Positions 6,373 through 8,045 of a stretch of DNA of 8,045 nt are shown one piece after another (within the stretch, counting starts at the first letter, position 1; the number at the start of each line of letters is the position of its first letter). The DNA comes from an uncultured Ruminococcus sp. GTDB lineage: Bacteria > Bacillota > Clostridia > Oscillospirales > Acutalibacteraceae. A program made the translations under genes and the position numbers. A model generated the notes under the pieces. That model saw only the letters and a program-made list of their open reading frames with translations. It did not search any database and was not told the origin of the DNA. The stretch lies in contig CACYDB010000053.1 in NCBI GenBank assembly GCA_902773035.1, forward strand, positions 1-8,045, read 5' to 3'.

Positions 6373-7089
6373 TTATAATTCTCCGCGCTTCTGTTTGAGA
6401 AGCACATATCCTTCAAAGAGGTCGAGGTCTTCCTTGGTTGTAATTTTGATATTCGTCTGACTTCCCTTTGAGAAGTAGATCGTTCTGCCGAGCTCATACA
6501 TCATAGTGGTGGTATGGGGCTCAACTCTGTCGATCGCGCCTGTTCTTATACCTTCCTCGTAGAGATCGCAGATGTATTTGAACTTAAAGGAATGAGGAGT
6601 GTTCATGCAGCAGATGGTATCTCTGTCGATATATCTTGAGGACTTGGTCTGATCATCCTTGAAGCCCGACAGATAAATGAAATCGGTGGTAGAAATAGCG
6701 TTGCCTGTTTTCTCACACACTCTGATATTGTCGGTGATGATATCATGCTCGATAAAGGGTGACGCGCCGAAGTGTACAAGGACGATATCGTCGTCGGAGA
6801 TTTTATCCTTTAGATTGTTGACGCCGTTCTGCACGGAGCCCTGGAAGGTGTCTCCGCCCTTGGTTACCCATTTGACCTTATCGAGATGATACTCCTGAAC
6901 CATTTCTCTGAGATACTCGATATGGCTCTCGACGCAGACGATTTCGATAGCGTCAATCTCGGGGTGAGTGTTGAACTTTTCAACCGTATAGGCGAGCACA
7001 GGCTTGCCTAAAATTTCAATAAACTGCTTGGGACGGTCGGCGCCTACTCTGGAGCCTACTCCTCCCGCAAGTATTATCGCGATATTCAT
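6373..7089 (-). CDS. IspD/TarI-family cytidylyltransferase, variant active site
   Basis: 238 residues, usual family length. The CTP-binding loop LAGGVGSRVGADRPKQF (7-23) keeps the Arg14 and Lys21 equivalents of E. coli IspD Arg20 and Lys27. NIKITTKEDLDL (213-224) keeps the Lys213 equivalent as Lys215. Family members make CDP-methylerythritol (IspD) or CDP-ribitol (TarI, mammalian ISPD). The usual HDAxRP motif reads HFGASP (106-111), so Asp106 and Arg109 of E. coli IspD become Phe107 and Ser110. The QTPQ block reads NTPH (163-166), and the usual Arg of the GGxxRxxSV block is Phe (GGDTFQGSV, 78-86). These positions contact the non-nucleotide substrate, so methylerythritol phosphate is unlikely; with LicD next door I infer an alditol phosphate or another small phosphate. 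No tarJ-like reductase is visible nearby. First gene of a three-gene operon, with GGGAG 10 bases before the ATG. It should not be labelled ispD without more evidence. Confidence 0.88.
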   Translation of the reverse strand: MNIAIILAGGVGSRVGADRPKQFIEILGKPVLAYTVEKFNTHPEIDAIEIVCVESHIEYLREMVQEYHLDKVKWVTKGGDTFQGSVQNGVNNLKDKISDDDIVLVHFGASPFIEHDIITDNIRVCEKTGNAISTTDFIYLSGFKDDQTKSSRYIDRDTICCMNTPHSFKFKYICDLYEEGIRTGAIDRVEPHTTTMMYELGRTIYFSKGSQTNIKITTKEDLDLFEGYVLLKQKRGEL

Positions 7090-7141
7090 AATTGCAAAAC
7101 TCCCGATAAAAGATTCTGTGTATAGTAATACATCGTAGTAT

Positions 7142-7170
7142 ATTTTATACTATCCGTCGGGAAAAATCAA
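7142..7170 (-). promoter_or_regulatory. Promoter of the IspD-like/LicD operon
   Basis: Minus strand TTGATT (7170-7165), a 17-base spacer and TAAAAT (7147-7142), inside an AT-rich stretch. Overlapping TATAAA and TATACT are alternative -10 choices. The leader would be about 45 bases. The spoIIIAH terminator directly upstream means the operon needs its own promoter. Confidence 0.5.
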
Positions 7171-7213
7171 ACTTTTTTACAACAATGTAATAAAGAGTGG
7201 CAAAGTATTACAG

Positions 7214-7261
7214 AAAAAAAGAATAAGTGCCGTGATATTCATATGAATAACACGACAACTT
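7214..7261 (-). terminator. Strong intrinsic terminator after spoIIIAH
   Basis: On the minus strand a long hairpin (7261-7225) pairs AAGTTGTCGTG with CACGGCACTT through one bulge and a G-U pair. It continues through the inner palindrome TATTCATATGAATA after a T-T mismatch. ATTC and seven Ts (7220-7214) follow. It closes the spoIIIA operon. Confidence 0.85.
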
Positions 7262-7274
7262 ATGAATTTTGCTG

Positions 7275-7850
7275 TTAAACGGTAATAATTGTAATTTTGT
7301 CAAAGCTTATGCCCGCGACTGACTGAACGGTCGATTTAACCATAATATTCCTGCCCTTTTTGAGCTCTTTGCCCGGGACTGTAACGGTACAGCCGTTTTC
7401 GTTGACATAGGCGAGAACCTGTGAAAAGCCCTTTGCTCTGAGCGCTGACTCGATCGTATCCTGATAGGTAAAATTCTTGATCACGCCCGCGACCTGTGAC
7501 TGAGCTTCGCTTTTGTCGGAGTCGGAAAGGTTTTCCATACCGAGAGTTTCGGAGGCTTTGTCGATAATCTTATCCTGAGTTTTGTCGCGGTTGGTTTTAG
7601 CCTCGGCGAAATAATCCTTCTGCTTTTGGGTAAGAATGCTCTTTGCGGGAGTTGACGATGGTTTTTGAGTTGATTTCTCGGAAGCTTTGGGCTTGGTGGT
7701 TTCGGTAGCTACAGTCGCGTTGACAAACTTGCTTTCGCCGAGAGTTTTTGTGACGGACGCCGGAGAAGTCATACTCCAGTTAAGATATACAGCCGCTCCG
7801 AGCGCGACTATCATAGCCGCTGCGAGAAATTGTTTTTTGAATTTTTTCAT
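7275..7850 (-). CDS. spoIIIAH: Stage III sporulation protein AH (SpoIIIAH)
   Basis: 191 residues. A Lys-rich N-terminus and one membrane segment (about 8-24, FLAAAMIVALGAAVYLN) are followed by a Ser/Thr/Lys-rich spacer (about 28-75) and the SpoIIIAH domain. In that domain YFAEAKTNRDKTQDK (80-94) corresponds to the family's 'YF.eaRl.RD..r.k' helix, and ALRAKGFSQVLAYVNENG (136-153) to the '.L.akGf.d.vv.i' segment. A final pair of beta strands ends in FDKITIITV. In Bacillus SpoIIIAH sits in the mother-cell membrane and joins forespore SpoIIQ in a ring-shaped channel needed for late forespore gene expression. The ATG at 7850 has GAGG 7 bases upstream, overlapping the spoIIIAG stop, so the two genes are translationally coupled. 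The operon's promoter, usually under sigma-E in the mother cell, lies outside the window. Confidence 0.92.
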   Translation of the reverse strand: MKKFKKQFLAAAMIVALGAAVYLNWSMTSPASVTKTLGESKFVNATVATETTKPKASEKSTQKPSSTPAKSILTQKQKDYFAEAKTNRDKTQDKIIDKASETLGMENLSDSDKSEAQSQVAGVIKNFTYQDTIESALRAKGFSQVLAYVNENGCTVTVPGKELKKGRNIMVKSTVQSVAGISFDKITIITV

Positions 7851-7859
7851 ATTATAACC

Positions 7860-8045
7860 TCAATTCACTAATTTAGTAACGCACACCTTTGCGCTTGATA
7901 TATTCAGAGCCTTTGTAACGGCGTCGGTGACTCTCTCCAGAGTTACGGGCTCGTCGCCGCCCTCGCAGGCGACTACAACGCCCCTGACCACTGGCTCTAT
8001 ATCCTTTGTTTTGGTAGAGTTGTTTTCGAGATAGACGCCCTCGAC
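7860..8045 (-). CDS. spoIIIAG: Stage III sporulation protein AG (SpoIIIAG), C-terminal part (partial)
   Basis: The frame enters from the right edge and shows the last 61 residues before a TGA at 7862-7860. The segment PVVRGVVVACEGGDEP, followed by the helix VTLERVTDAVTKALNI and the strand AKVCVTKLVN, matches the C-terminal ring-building (EscJ/PrgK-like) domain of SpoIIIAG, whose family pattern is 'P.VrGVvVva.Ga....v...i..Av..ll.....kI.V.k'. SpoIIIAG forms a large ring in the mother-cell side of the feeding channel. It ends 9 bases before spoIIIAH, the standard AG-AH order. The N-terminal membrane anchor is outside the window. Confidence 0.88.
   Translation of the reverse strand, partial: VEGVYLENNSTKTKDIEPVVRGVVVACEGGDEPVTLERVTDAVTKALNISSAKVCVTKLVN

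Noticed and set aside
7101..7150. Repeated TAGTA/TACTA-like words upstream of the IspD-like gene, considered as an operator
   Set aside because: The arms form a mirror-like pattern rather than a true inverted or direct repeat; AT-rich promoter composition explains it.

Overview
The window looks like a chromosomal segment of a spore-forming Clostridia bacterium, most likely a gut Ruminococcus/Oscillospiraceae relative. Three things point there: the end of a spoIIIA sporulation operon (spoIIIAG-spoIIIAH), secreted proteins with a Thr/Pro/Glu-rich linker and Lys-rich Ig-like (BIG2) domains, and AGGAGG-type ribosome binding sites. Species is not determined. Eight of the nine genes lie on the minus strand. 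Only a 67-residue cysteine protein is on the plus strand. No gene-free stretch exceeds 300 bases, and I see no tRNA, rRNA, CRISPR array, insertion sequence or phage gene.

Right end (7214-8045), read leftwards: the 3' end of spoIIIAG, then spoIIIAH, then a strong terminator. These two encode parts of the channel between mother cell and forespore.

Middle (3334-7170): a self-contained minus-strand operon with its own promoter. It encodes an IspD/TarI-like cytidylyltransferase, a LicD-family phosphotransferase with an intact catalytic motif and a C-terminal TPR-like region, and a second LicD-like protein whose catalytic acidic residues are all replaced. A hairpin terminator follows. By analogy with TarI plus LicD in bacteria and ISPD plus FKTN/FKRP in mammals, the first enzyme would make a CDP-activated alditol or similar compound, and LicD would move its phosphoryl-linked group onto a cell-surface glycan. 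The third protein would be a non-catalytic or divergent partner. The IspD-like protein lacks several usual substrate-site residues, so the transferred group may be unusual.

Left-middle (1550-3315): a secreted surface protein with two tandem cohesin-like repeats of about 157 residues, an acidic Thr/Pro/Glu linker and two C-terminal BIG2 domains. It has its own promoter and shares a bidirectional terminator with the small gene converging on it.

Left end (1-1481): a divergent pair, pgeF (yfiH family) on the minus strand and the four-cysteine small protein on the plus strand, separated by a region with back-to-back promoter elements and a dyad. Downstream of pgeF, and possibly cotranscribed, is the 5' end of a secreted protein resembling the start of right-handed beta-helix (pectate-lyase-like) proteins. 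It probably starts at TTG.

The best candidate for something not fully described is the three-gene IspD-like/LicD/degenerate-LicD operon.
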